64,000 bases of DNA from Wuchereria bancrofti (lineage: Eukaryota > Nematoda > Chromadorea > Rhabditida > Onchocercidae). The stretch spans positions 7,006,303 through 7,070,302 of the forward strand of contig SSBO01000009.1 of the NCBI GenBank assembly GCA_005281725.1, read 5' to 3'. Position 1 is the first letter of the stretch. Each line of letters opens with the position of its first letter. Of this stretch, positions 1 through 11,756 are shown in pieces. The notes beneath the pieces were generated by a model. The model was not told the origin of the DNA. It ran no database searches and worked only from the letters and a program-made list of their open reading frames with translations. The position numbers and the translations under genes were made by a program.

Positions 1-2972
1 ATAGAATCCAAAAGAAAAATAAACAGGATAATAATATCCGTAAAAAGGATAAAAATAATACGAATTCACGATATATGACAGCATCAGTATCAGAAACAGA
101 GCAGGAATGAGATTCATTACATCACTATCAGATACTGTTGACTTCCTGAAAAAACACATCTGCTAAACTGAAATTCGGAAAAGACAGAATTTTCTAAAAG
201 AATTTTTGAGATAAACATATCAGTGCAACAAACCTCAAATCCCTAGATTAACAAATCTTGGTACCTCTAGTGACTTTAATTCCTGTCGCAATTAATTCCA
301 TATAAAGACATTCCTTCAGCACTTTACAACATACACATCAAATTTTAAATGCACAGGACATTTATGAAAAATATCAACACTTGGAAAAAAAACCTAAATA
401 TTTTCATAAAGTAATTTTAAATGTTATTTCAAGGAACATCTCTTTAAAACAGGTTTTAGGCATTTGTAGGGAAGAAGGGAGTATATGATTAAAAGCATTT
501 CCTATTGATAGTACTTGATTCCACTTAATAAAAACATTACAGTACTTGATTTCACGTTGTAAGAAAAAAGGCGTTCGAGCTTGAAAACTAATTACTGTTG
601 AATTTTACACAATAACTGAAATTTTCAAGTTCGATGAATTCTGTGATATGAATCGGAAGCATAGCTATATAATCGCCAACTATTGTAAGCCGGCAGTTTT
701 CGGGATTTGTGCGAAAGAGTGCAGCAAGTTTGTTATGTAATCAGCAAAGAAAGTAATGGACTTTTGTAAGTAAACATTAACAGAAGTAAACAGTAAACAG
801 TTCCTTGAATTATATTAATGATTAACAATCATTAATATAATTCAAGGAAGAAAGGAAGGAATGAAATAATTGCTAACACTCTCGTAGAGTATAGCAGGGA
901 AAGAAGACATATTCCTGGAAGGTCATTCAGTTCCAAATATTTCAAATGGTATAAAATTAGTTTTGAATTTAAATCTTTTATTTTTTACATTTTTAGTTCA
1001 AGATACTAATATATTTCCATTTCAAAGTGCGGAATTAGGAAACTTGTTTTTTAAAAAACAAGTAATTTATAATGTTGTTTAATTTGTTCAAGTTAATTTA
1101 ATTCAGATGGGTCTAATTTATGCCATTTATTAATCAGTTTTAATAAATTATTGGAATATGCTTTATTTAGACTGCTTTGTTATTTCTAAACTGACCTTTT
1201 ACTAAATGTAGAATAAAAATGATACTGAAATAACGTAAAGAAAGAGAAAAAACCCACGCAGAGTCCACATTATGATGCCTTGCCAGTTTTTCTTCGACAC
1301 CTTTGATACTTTTAATATCTTTGGTACCTCCAGCACCTTCAATACATGAGAGCATCCAATGTTTAGTAATCTTGTAGCATTCAAACATATTTCCATTGTG
1401 GTTTAAAAGGGTTAGCAGCTTTTTGAGTTTTGTACTTTGTTTTAGGCATTAATTTAAATTCATTTGTCAGTAAGAAAAAATTCGAAAACAAAGCTAAAGA
1501 ATGATTTCAACTTGCAATTTTCTTTTGCTTTCTGACATGGAACGTTATATTGAATATTATTACTGAGAGTAAAGATCACTTCAAATCTTGATATTATTTC
1601 GTAAACAAATTATAAGATGAAAAGAGTTGTCTTCATCATTAACAAGAAAATCATTAACAATGAAAAAAAATTATTGTTAATATGTCCCATAGAGTTTTTG
1701 TTTCATAGAGTATGGAACGTAGCACTTTCCATCTGTTTTCATCAAATCTTAATTGAAATATTATTGCTGATACCTTTCATACTATCATCTTCAAATCGAA
1801 TTTTTGAAACATAGATATGCTTCAAATTTATTGGATGATATCAAAGTATTGCAAGGAAAAAATATGATTTCATTCTTCTAGCTATTATCCAATCATTTCT
1901 ATGATATCACCGATCGTAGCACAACAGTTGCCTAGGTAAGGATGAAAAACTGAGCTGGGTAAATAGTAATAGGCAGGGTTTAAATGAAGTTATAAAGTTG
2001 AAGCTGGAAATATGGAATAATTGCTTCTCATAGCTTCCATATGGAGATCCCGAAACTCAATGCTAGGATAAGAATCTGAAATACACTCAGTAATAATATT
2101 TTTATTCTGCAAATAATCAAAAATGATTTTTAGTAAGAAATTCTTTGAAGTTTCGGTAAGCATGTTTTTTCAAGTTCATTTGTTATTTTTCTTTTTCCAT
2201 ATCAGAAAGTACATCACCTTAGAGATAATTCTATTTATCACATCTATTTCAGTGCAGTTCATATTTTAGAATTTTGAAAAGTGATACAAAAGTAATGAAT
2301 CGGTTGTTTTTAGAAACTATTAATAGGCGATGGTTGGTGTGGCTTTAATTAGAATGACTACTTATTTTTAACTATATTGTTCTCCATTCAGAAAGAAATT
2401 GTCCGAAGTTACAGCTTTGAATTTCTCTAATTAGTGGAAAGCCGAAAAATAGGAAATAATACCTTTATTGTCGTTGTATCAAATTTTAAAAGTGTCACAA
2501 ACATCAAAGTTATCGGGAATCACTGCAAATAAATAATAGTCTATTTGCAAGGAAGAGGAGAACAAAAATTCTTTAATGGCTTCTAAACTTATTTTTAAGT
2601 CTATTTTAAGTCTTTGTGCAAGTATTTAATTAATCATCCAAAACGACCACATATTTTCTGGAAATTTCTTACATTTCTAGCACAGACATTTAGGATTTTA
2701 ATTTTTGTGATAATAAAGTTTCATAATTTCCGTTTTTTTGCTGGCAGTAGGAACAGAAAAGCAGAAAGAAATCAAGAAATAGGAGTGGAAGAAGGAAATA
2801 TGGATGGACCCTCCGATGACCTTGACCTACTACTCTCCTGCAATCCAGTTTTATATTTCAAATGGAATCGTAAATTTATATAAAATAGTTAGTTGAGAAA
2901 AAAACGATCGACTTTTGATCGTCTTCTTCAACCGCTGTCATCATTTTCGAGTGTCTTCTTTTCATTTAAACC
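1..2972. other. Gene-poor AT-rich flank
   Basis: I see no exon chain with usable splice signals here. Short open frames at 1167-1396, 1617-1814 and 2614-2883 have no recognisable domains and look like chance. The one structured element is the perfect inverted repeat at 801-849. Confidence 0.5.
801..849. repeat. Perfect 23-bp inverted repeat with 3-nt loop
   Basis: The left arm is 801-823, the loop is AAC (824-826) and the right arm is 827-849. The arms are exact reverse complements over 23 bases. No neighbouring gene explains it. It could be the core of a small foldback element or a hairpin-forming palindrome. Confidence 0.9.
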
Positions 2973-4662
2973 ATGTGGTTCTGTTCAACTGCTTTGGCTA
3001 CTATCATATCTGTGATAATAATCCTTCCAAATTCCAATGGCTATGCATTAATTGGAAGCCCAAATGCATTTGGTTGTTGCATGTTAGTTTCTTTCCTTCA
3101 ATCTTTCTACAGTACTATTTCTTTACTACTCATTACTTTTTCTGCAATAATAAAACTTAGAAATAGACACTTTTCAAGGTTTGTTGGAATTTTAACACAT
3201 TTAAAATAGTGAAAGTTATTGCGTTTATCTTTCTTCCTCTTTCTCTCTTTGGAAAGCTCTTAAATTTGTAAGTGTTTTTATCCGGATGTTCGAATTAACT
3301 TCTTTTGTAGCATATTATAAGGATTTGAAAAAAAAGTGAACTTTCTAATCAATTTTGATTTGAAAAATAATTTAAATCTTGTGGACAGAGAAGAAAGTAA
3401 TTCTCAGAAATGCTCAATGATTCGAATTTGTTGTGATTAATATTTTGTAATTTAGGACACCATGTCTTCCTAAATTACCTACCTGTGAATGCCCTTGTCG
3501 ATTCCCTTTGCAACCGCAATTACCGTCCCTGCCACCTCCACAATCCGCATATCCTATTGGTGGTGCTTATGCGACACCTGATAGCAGTAACGTACGACAG
3601 CAACTAGTTGGAAATGGTTACTTTCAACAACCGTACTCATATAAAACACTGCCAAGCGCTTCAAACCAACAACAGTCATCAGTGAGTTTTTAATTCTTTA
3701 AAAGTTTTCATTTTTCTAATTTTTGTTACTGAAGGAATTGAAGAATTGCGCAGCAGAAAATAAAAATCTTATTATTAATTAGATGATAACGATAATTACT
3801 CGGAGTGAGATAATTTACAAAAAATAGTTGCTATCCAATTTGCGAAATAGGTACTTATAAAATAATATTTAGCCTACTGCTTGGAGCTTAGCCTAAGTCA
3901 CATCGCAGACACCGCCAGTCTTTTCCATCTGTATTTTATCCCAAAAATAATGTGACATATTGAAAATAGTTTTTTGATACTTTTTAATAATGATATTGAA
4001 AATTTTTTGATATGTTTTTTGATTTATTTACTATTATTCAGACTGAAGGTGGTGGTGGTAATATAAATGAGTAAAAAGAAGCGATCATGATTTTTGCATA
4101 AGTGTCTCCTGGTGTTCTTCATAGCAATGTCATTTTGCCATTTTGCACTTTTACTGGGAATGGTTAATTCTATGAACACCAATAATGGAAACACTGTTAG
4201 AATATGAAGTCAGTAGATTTGATAATAATGATTTTCTGATAATAATTGAATATAAATATAATAAATTGGAATAATAATAGTTACATCGTATTAAATTTAT
4301 AGTATCAAAATGTCGGAGCTTATGGTTTCAACGTAAATCAACTTGAACAACCGGTTGCCGGTGTTTCTAGTGGTTATGCAACCGGTCCGTATGGCGTTGG
4401 AAATGGCAACTTCGGTGATTATTCGTCCGCGTACAGTCTTCCACAACAGAGTGGACAGAATGAGAATAAATTTGGCCTACTACCTCCGCAGCTACCAGTT
4501 CCTGGTACAGGACAGTATATGTTCGGACCACAACAATCGGACACTCCCGTAGCTGTTACCGCAGGTATTGCCGGAACCGAGTACAATTCATCACCAACAA
4601 AAACTGACTATGAAAAGAAAACCAAAGCATTTTTGAAGATGCGTAGAAGTCAGTTGGCGTAG
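2973..4662 (+). CDS. Secreted Pro/Gln/Gly-rich protein, three exons
   Basis: Exons are 2973-3082, 3456-3681 and 4303-4662. All junctions are GT-AG and in phase, giving about 231 residues. The protein opens with a hydrophobic signal peptide (MWFCSTALATIISVIIIL). A short cysteine cluster follows (FGCC, then PCLPKLPTCECPC), then a long low-complexity region rich in Pro, Gln, Gly, Tyr and Ser, and a basic tail (KAFLKMRRSQLA). There is no known enzymatic domain; the composition suggests an extracellular, perhaps cuticular or secretory, protein. An AATAAA at 4855-4860 lies about 190 bases past the stop. The small gene at 11047-11756 has the same plan (signal, CC, P-x-LP, CxxC, proline-rich, basic tail), so the two look like one family. 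The structure is well supported; the function is unknown. Confidence 0.8.
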
Positions 4663-6212
4663 ATGCCAGAATTAGATCCACAATCCAGAATCTCAAGATG
4701 CTTAAAATATTATTAATTCAAAAATTTGGTATTTCTATTTAACTTCATCCTGTAAATAGGCCAACGGTCCGATGTAATTTAACTTGCTTATCAAAAATCT
4801 TAAATTAAGTGCTTTTAGTTCATAAACTGCCCACATCGAAATTTCGAATGCACTAATAAACTTAGATGCGATGTTTTTGTTGGCTTTCATCTGTTGTTAT
4901 TTAAGGCGTTATATGTTTCCGTAATTTGTTCGTTAACATATATCACTTACCTTACTTGTTACCTTTATGTACCTCAGTGATTTAATGATAATTATATTGT
5001 TTTAATTCAATCCACTCCTACCTACAGTGACATATTTTATGCTAACAGCAATTAAATGCACCAAATCTTCTGATACTGACGCAGACGTCGAATATGAAAC
5101 CGTATTTCTGAATTATATTTCTCTGGTTCTTTTGTCTCAGTTTCACAAGAAATCATTGAAAAGAACAAAGTTAACCTCAGAAATTGTATGAAAATGAAAT
5201 GAGAAATTCTTGAATTTAGATAGTGTGTTTGTCAAGCGCTTTTATCGCTACTATCCATCATTTTCGTCTTTGAACTGCTGAAATTTGACAAAGTGATGCG
5301 TGATAATTAGTATCACCTTCATAACAAAACTGCTGGACCATTAATTTAATACACCGACATTTCAGTATTCGAAGTGAAGAAACTAGGTGGTTGCATAACC
5401 TTGAAGATTATATAGAGCAAAGATTAGTTTTTTTCTTCTAGATAGGATCACCCCATTTGCACAAAGATGTGCCGCTGAGTTAATAATGACTTTAGGTTAT
5501 CATCGAAAGAAACCTATGATACATGCTCAATCATTGTCTGGTTATTGAACTCATCTCAAATAAAATCTTTTTATCAGTCGACTTCTTCAATGCCATTATC
5601 AATTCCATTATTTTTGTTTGATTTCATGAAAATAAATTAAGAGAGTGATCGCTATAATGAAATAATGAAATGAACCATACTAAGCAAACGTTTTGCGACA
5701 ACAGCAAAATTTAGCAAGTAATTGAGTGACAGAATAATCAAGCTAAACCCTATGAAAATATTCAACAAGAGAAAAATCTACTGGTTTCTTCTAATTCGCT
5801 TTTGTGTGTTGGAGATACCTTGCAAGCAACCTGATATTCTGGTACCATGACAGTGCAGTTAACCGGTATAGTTTAGAGAGAAAACAAAGTGAAGTACAGA
5901 TACAATATCGAAGTCCACTTAATTCTTTGATCTTTATGCAAGAAATATTCATTTAACATATCAGGCCTTAAATTAATCTCAACGTACGTCATATGATTGA
6001 TAACTCAGAAGAAAAAAAAAGTTTCATGGAACTGATCAACTGATCAATTTATCAATATGTTCAACATGCTAATTTATACATTCTTCAAATATACTGAGGC
6101 TCATCAGCATGTGGAATAGGTGCTGGATAGTAACATTTTATTCAAATAATATTATAAGCTAAATCATTATAAGTCTTCAATGTTGGAAAGAAAGAGTTCC
6201 AAGCAATTTTAG
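4663..6212. other. Intergenic, no gene seen
   Basis: It holds the 3' end of the preceding gene, including the AATAAA at 4855. I searched the plus strand for upstream exons of the kinase fragment at 6213 (P-loop, HRD and DFG motifs) and saw none. Confidence 0.5.
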
Positions 6213-6336
6213 ATATTTTATAATACCAGATATTGTACCAAATGGTGTAAAAGATCTCACACCGCGCCTTCTTCAAAAGGATCCCGTGAAACGTTTACCG
6301 CTAACGGACGTCTTGAAGCATCCTTGGATTCAATAA
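6213..6336 (+). pseudogene. Orphan C-terminal exon of an Aurora-like protein kinase
   Basis: After an acceptor-like TTTTAG at 6207-6212 the frame encodes about 40 residues ending in TAA at 6334-6336. Key pieces are IPDIVPNGVKDL, RLLQKDPVKRLPL and VLKHPWIQ. This is the last part of an Aurora kinase domain (subdomains X-XI, with the conserved Arg of the D-P-x-x-R-L motif and the final HPW). No P-loop, catalytic loop or activation segment is visible in the 1.5 kb upstream. Since the acceptor is retained, a genomic partial duplication explains it better than a retrocopy. Alternatives are a distal terminal exon after a very long intron, or an alternative last exon. Fragment identity is fairly sure; pseudogene status is inferred. 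Confidence 0.6.
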
Positions 6337-7397
6337 ATGATTGCAAAAGATAGCAATGAAAAATGTGAACATTAAGTAATTAGAGGAAAAAAACTTGCTG
6401 ATCGAAAAAAGCAAATTATTTGTTGCTTTTTACATTAAAAGAATTATAAGAATAAATAGTATATTTATAAATAGAAATATTTTTGAACTTCTAAACTTGT
6501 TAACTAAAATTTCTTTGGAAACATTACCAAAAGGAACTTTTTGAGTGATTATATCTTAGATTAGTTTAGTTAATAATTTATTTAATTTAATTAGTTGGTT
6601 AACGTGATTTTGTCTAATTTATGCACCTTGCATAAATCCAACTCTATCTCTTTGATTGCTTATCAGAATGTTAAGAGTAAGTTTCTACCTAAGACTAAAG
6701 TTATTAAAAAAAGAAAAAAAAGATAGAGGTAATAAAAGCATCCACAGTGCTTGTGTCTGGGAAACAGAAAGGCAAACATTTGAAAATTAATTAAACTTTA
6801 AAAGTAAAGAGATCGATGATCGATGCATCGAAAATTTCGAATTTAGTATGAGCTGAACGGGATCCGATGCAATTGCTATTATACTGCATATTGCTGTTCT
6901 TTTAAATGATTTTAGATTATTATCTTATCCTTAGCTTGCGTATAAGACAAAATAACAAAGCTGAAAAGAAAATAAACAGTGGAAAGGAACTGATTGCTAT
7001 AAGTTCAAATCATTTCAACCGATACCCATTTCAGTTATTATGAAAATATGCTGAAACATTTCCAAGAATTTTAGATGTTTCTACTAAATTCTGGTGAAAT
7101 GATATTTTACCAGAATCTAAAGAATACTCGATTCATACTGTTTCTGGTAAAATAGTTCACATAAGTTTGACGAACATTGGAAGTAGTAAAATTTATCAAA
7201 AAAAAAAATCTTTTACTTCCAAATGACTTAAAATGGAATCAGTTTTATTATTGAAAATTAGACGTGTATATGTCATTTCATCGTTTCGTATGAAATTATT
7301 TTATATCTTATGCTACATAATCTAATGTTCTTTGTTAACTACCATTACCGACACTTCCTTTTCCATAATGATCACCGACAATTGCCACAGAAGGCGT
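6337..7397. other. Intergenic, no gene seen
   Basis: AT-rich DNA with homopolymer runs and no credible exons. An imperfect self-complementary stretch occurs around 7080-7150. Confidence 0.45.
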
Positions 7398-7604
7398 TTA
7401 ACTGATTACTATTGCTGAGCGCTTTTTGTTACGTTTTTGATATTGCGGTGCAATTTCTTTACCTTCGTTATATGCTTTAGCTATTCTGAAATGTTTAACC
7501 AGCCGCTTCTGCATCCACCATGTAAAGAAGTTTTTGGACAACAGAGAAACTTTATATAATATTCTGTTTGTGCCTCTACGCTTTTTGTCCTCACATTTTA
7601 ACAT
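7398..7604 (-). CDS. Possible small basic protein (uncertain)
   Basis: A 68-codon minus-strand frame encodes a very basic protein with an aromatic patch (NFFTWWMQKR) and a lysine-rich end (QKRNKKRSAIVIS). I do not recognise it. Upstream on the same strand, 7927-7864 is a clean exon-like piece starting with ATG (METLIDALIGKKETM...) and ending in a good GTGAGA donor. Its phase does not join this frame through any acceptor I can find. Either both belong to a gene with an exon I missed, or one is chance. Codon content looks more protein-like than neighbouring random frames, but confidence is low. Confidence 0.25.
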   Translation of the reverse strand: MLKCEDKKRRGTNRILYKVSLLSKNFFTWWMQKRLVKHFRIAKAYNEGKEIAPQYQKRNKKRSAIVIS

Positions 7605-7927
7605 TCAATTTTATTAAAGTAAACAGATTCAAAGAGGAAAAAGTTCGGAATAATGAAAACTTGAAAGGGAAAATAAAAAGGAACAAAAGATATTCCAATG
7701 AAATTATTTAGTTCATTAATTTCAACAACAAAAAATGGAAATTCACTGGAGGTGTCATGGACTGTCAATCATTGATATACTTTTATATAGCTTGGCACTA
7801 GATTAGACTGATCCAATAATCTTAAAACAACTCCCAAGAAAATATTAGTGCTAATATTCTCACCTGAATGCTCATAAATCTTCATCGTCTCCTTTTTTCC
7901 AATTAGTGCATCAATCAGTGTTTCCAT

Positions 7928-9709
7928 TCTCACCTTTTACGTATCAAATAAAACAGAAAAAAAGCTTCTGAGAAAACATTTCATCAATATCATTGTTGAA
8001 GTTGTTTTTCAGACTTTGAGGATAACATGGAGTTCATATGAATTTTTTGCACCTACTTATGGGGAATGATCTCTGGGGAAAGAAGAGAATTTTACAAAAT
8101 CTGAGATAGAAATTGAAATTACTTTGAGTCCAATTAATTGATATTAATTGAAATTATTCTGATGTAGAATGTTCTTGATGTTTCACCCAATGAAATATGA
8201 TTAATGCCAGCTTTTAGCATGCGATCACTTTTGGACAATTGCACTTGATTATGTCCCATTAGTATTTAGAAGCTATTGGCGGGATTTCGTGCACATATAT
8301 TATTGCTTCTGAAATTTTGTAATTGCAATTGAGAAAAACATGAAATTTCGATGCTATATATGGAAAATGAAATTGTTGAAGTGCTCTCAATACGTATAAC
8401 CTTTTTTGCCATTTGATACGTCAGCAAGAGGGGTAGCAGCTATTCATCTCACCGTTCTTTTTTTCATATGCTCGTAGTAACCGTTGTTTCAACCGGTGAT
8501 CAAAGGAATCAAAAAAGAGAAGATGGAAGAAAAAGAAAGAGTGATGTGCGAAAATGTCCTTCAACTCTTGCAAACATGAAACTGAAAAGGAATCATTCCT
8601 TTGTCTTTTTAAGATCTCCAATTCACTAACATGTTTCCCGAAACTTTCAACTATTTCGATAACTGTTTATAGCTTGGTGAGTAAACAATCTGTTTAAATT
8701 TGAGGTCTTTCTGTGATTTCCATCACTTCTATGAAGTCATGCAAGTGTAATTCGTTGTTTCATCAGTATGAAAGCAGTGAGTTACTCATATTGGGAAGAA
8801 ATTGTGCTTTACACAAAAAAAAAACCAAATGACAATAAAATTAATTACCACTTTCGTCTCTCACTTCCGATACTTCATTTTGCCATCACAGCCAATTTAT
8901 CATTCAGAAATTAAATACTATGCAAATATATGCCCAGTTTAGCTAAGCTATATGAAATGATTCTGAGCCATTCACGCAAAAAATAGTACCATATGATTGA
9001 AAAAAAAAGACATCTTCAACGCAGCTTTACAGTTAATTTCACAAATATTCATATGCAGATTAACCGGACTAGCTGATGTTTGAAATGTTGGAGAGAAAAC
9101 TGAAAAAACTTACTTGAAGATTTACTTCTTTAGAAAATTAGTAATTTTTTTTAAAATAAATCATTGGTTTTAAAAAGATGTTTCTTTCATCATTGGTTCT
9201 TATCTCCATTACTGCACCCACTTTGGTTACCAATCTCCTTTGATTTTGAATTATTGGCATGTTAAGTTGATAAAAACAGCAAAAGATCATAACGAAGGAA
9301 GTAGCTCAGTTTTCAACGAAAATAGATTGAAATAAAGAAAGAGAAGGAATAGCGGATTTGAGACAAAGCTGCAATAGCGAGACTTGAAGCAAATCTTCAG
9401 TGGTGGGCCTGAGGCAGATCTGCTGCATGCAACTAGGATTAAGAATCAAACCCACTACAGCATGTATCACTTCGTCTTGATATCATGAAAACATTTCTAG
9501 GCTAAATTAGGCTAGAATGAGCTTCTAGATTTGAAGCAATCTTTATATTTGTTGCATCCGTATTGGCCGTGTTACATGTGTCATTAAAATATTTTTGTTC
9601 CTTGACTTTAAGATATTTACGGAGTTTGAACATTCATTTTTACCGTGAGTTCACACGTAAATTTATCATAACTTTCAGTAATCAATCAAGTTTTACGAAT
9701 TACAGTAGG
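7928..9709. other. Intergenic, no gene seen
   Basis: Only short random frames, such as 8421-8621 on the minus strand. No splice-supported exon series. Confidence 0.45.
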
Positions 9710-9753
9710 AGTTAATAGTTACTGTTCTTAATAAATAACAGTAACTATTAACT
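9710..9753. repeat. Perfect 17-bp inverted repeat with 10-nt loop
   Basis: The left arm 9710-9726 and right arm 9737-9753 are exact reverse complements; the loop is 9727-9736. It stands alone in intergenic DNA and is too short to look like a typical animal pre-miRNA. Confidence 0.85.
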
Positions 9754-11046
9754 AGTTGCAAGTAGGTTTAAATAAGTAAGTAAATTTTTCCATTTATTTA
9801 AGTGTTTTGTATTGAAAAAAAAATTAAAAAATAAAAATTTCGTCATATTGCTGATTCTAAATTCTCTACTCTAGTTAAATATTCTACCTTCACTCTAGTT
9901 GAAAAATATTTATATTCTCTACACAATTAGTCCGTTTCATAATGCCAAATAGAAATTTATCCATTCAGTAAGCGATATTTTTGTTAGATTCTAAGTAGTG
10001 TGACAACATTCTAAGTGCTTCCACATGTGCTGTTCATTCCGTATAATTTAAGTTTAAGAGTGACTTTCAATACTGTCGTCTTTGTTAGTGAAATGACAGT
10101 AATATTAAAGATTGCGCTTAAATGCAATAGATGAATAATGTCTTCATGTGATATGTTACATTTCTTCACACACGAAACCAATATATTTATCATTTTATTA
10201 ATGAAGGCGACAATCGAAAGTTGCCGTTAAATTATTGATGATCAAGAACAAAATGTATGTGTTAAGATAGAATTTAAAGGACACTCTTATCACTTGCTTT
10301 CTAATTTAACCTATCAGATTTTCAGTTTTTCATCACCATACTGTGTATATCCGTTATTCCATCCAAAAATAGTTTAAATACCGGTTGGAAAAGATTTGAT
10401 ATACGTTCAGCTAAGCATAGAAACACTATTCGATGTGCTTGCCTTAAATCATACTTTCTTCTTTCGATCTTATTAGTTCCTATGTTTTTGCATCAGTCCT
10501 TCGCTGCAACATATTATGCAGCGCACGCACACAATAATTTTATATTATGGTGCATATAATGCATGAATAGAAATTTCAACGTATATATTTTCCTCAGATT
10601 TTTTTTTTATTTCCTTTTCATTTCCTCAGATTTTTTTCAAAAACTCTCTGATTGAGGACTAAACTACAGTAACAACTTTTATTCATTTTCAGCAATAATA
10701 TCTACTAAAACAATGCCATAAATTCCTCATGATTGATTCTAATCATTAACAATAGCAACTGTCAAGAATAATGATATGTTATTTCATTTTACAATATTAC
10801 AATGAACCAAAATATTTATCTGATATGCTAGTGTTAACTCCTTTGATAAATATGGATACAAGATTCCATGTATAAAATAACAGCAAACAGTAAACATCAT
10901 GTTTGAAGAATTTCATACGAATTCACTATTTTTTCCTCAGATTTTTCCCAGAGAATATAAAAGAAAAGATCACTCAGAAATTTTCCTAGGCTTAATAAAC
11001 GAATTCAAACACTGATTGGTTGTGGAAAATATTAAGATTACTGTTA
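9754..11046. other. Intergenic, no gene seen
   Basis: Several short TTTCCTCAGATTTTTT segments recur (about 10591, 10624 and 10934), but no exon could be attached to them. This is the downstream side of the minus-strand gene at 11047. Confidence 0.4.
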
Positions 11047-11756
11047 TCACAATTGTCGTCTCTTAAAGACTATCGACCTTGCACTGCGATGCCTTCGAAG
11101 CAGGCCAAAACCATAGCCGACTCCTATAGGCCTTCGTGGATAGATGTAGGGTGCAGGTGGTGGCGGTGGTGGTGGAGGTGGTGGTGGTGGCGGTGGTGGT
11201 GGTGGTGGGGCGGTGGCGGTGGTGGTGGTGGACAGCACCACCACTGACACACGAACGGCAAAAAAGGCCTAAAAATAACTCAATTCTGAATGTAATAGCA
11301 TCGAGAGTTGAAAATTTTATAAGGGTCTAAAGGAGCTGCTAATTGTTAAAACGAAGGAAAACTGAGGCCCATTATCTATTCAGGCTTTTCTTTTAGTTAA
11401 CAAAATAAATTAGAAAAGAAATAATGATGCTAAGATTTCGTAAATGCATTTCTGTGGGGAACAAATAAAATGTACATAGGCCTTTAAGTAAATTAGCCGA
11501 AATGTCATTTTAAGAAAATAGATTCTTCAATAACAATTCAGAAATTTTTCTTCCATCTCTCAGCTAAGAATATCATCTAGTCATTAAAATTGAGGGTTCA
11601 ATATGACTTAAAAATGGCATGCTTGAGGTTGAGGGTTTTATACAATCCGGAAAAGGTGGGGCCCCTAAAGGAATACACTTACACGCAGCAGAAGTAGCTA
11701 TCGATTGGTAATATCACAAATGAAAACAAAGCCAAGCAGAAATATGTCAAACGCAT
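11047..11756 (-). CDS. Small secreted proline-rich protein with frame break in microsatellite
   Basis: Exon 1 (11756-11683) encodes a signal peptide, MRLTYFCLALFSFVILPI, then SYFCC, and ends in GTAAGT. Exon 2 starts at 11268 after TTATTTTTAG. Joined in phase it reads VPFLPFVCQWWCC followed by polyproline, then turns into polyhistidine and stops early. In the adjacent frame the same exon reads polyproline and then a sensible tail (APYIYPRRPIGVGYGFG, then RRHRSARSIVFKRRQL) to a stop at 11047. The cysteine start and the basic tail both match the layout of the gene at 2973-4662. The simplest reading is one missing base, or two extra, inside the CCA/GGT tract. That may be an assembly error, a polymorphism or a real knock-out. 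It is probably extracellular; function is unknown. Confidence 0.55.
11155..11232. repeat. GGT/ACC trinucleotide microsatellite
   Basis: About 78 bases of GGT with occasional GGC and GGA units, encoding the polyproline of the minus-strand gene. An irregular GGGGCGG step near 11206 is where the two reading frames exchange. Confidence 0.9.
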
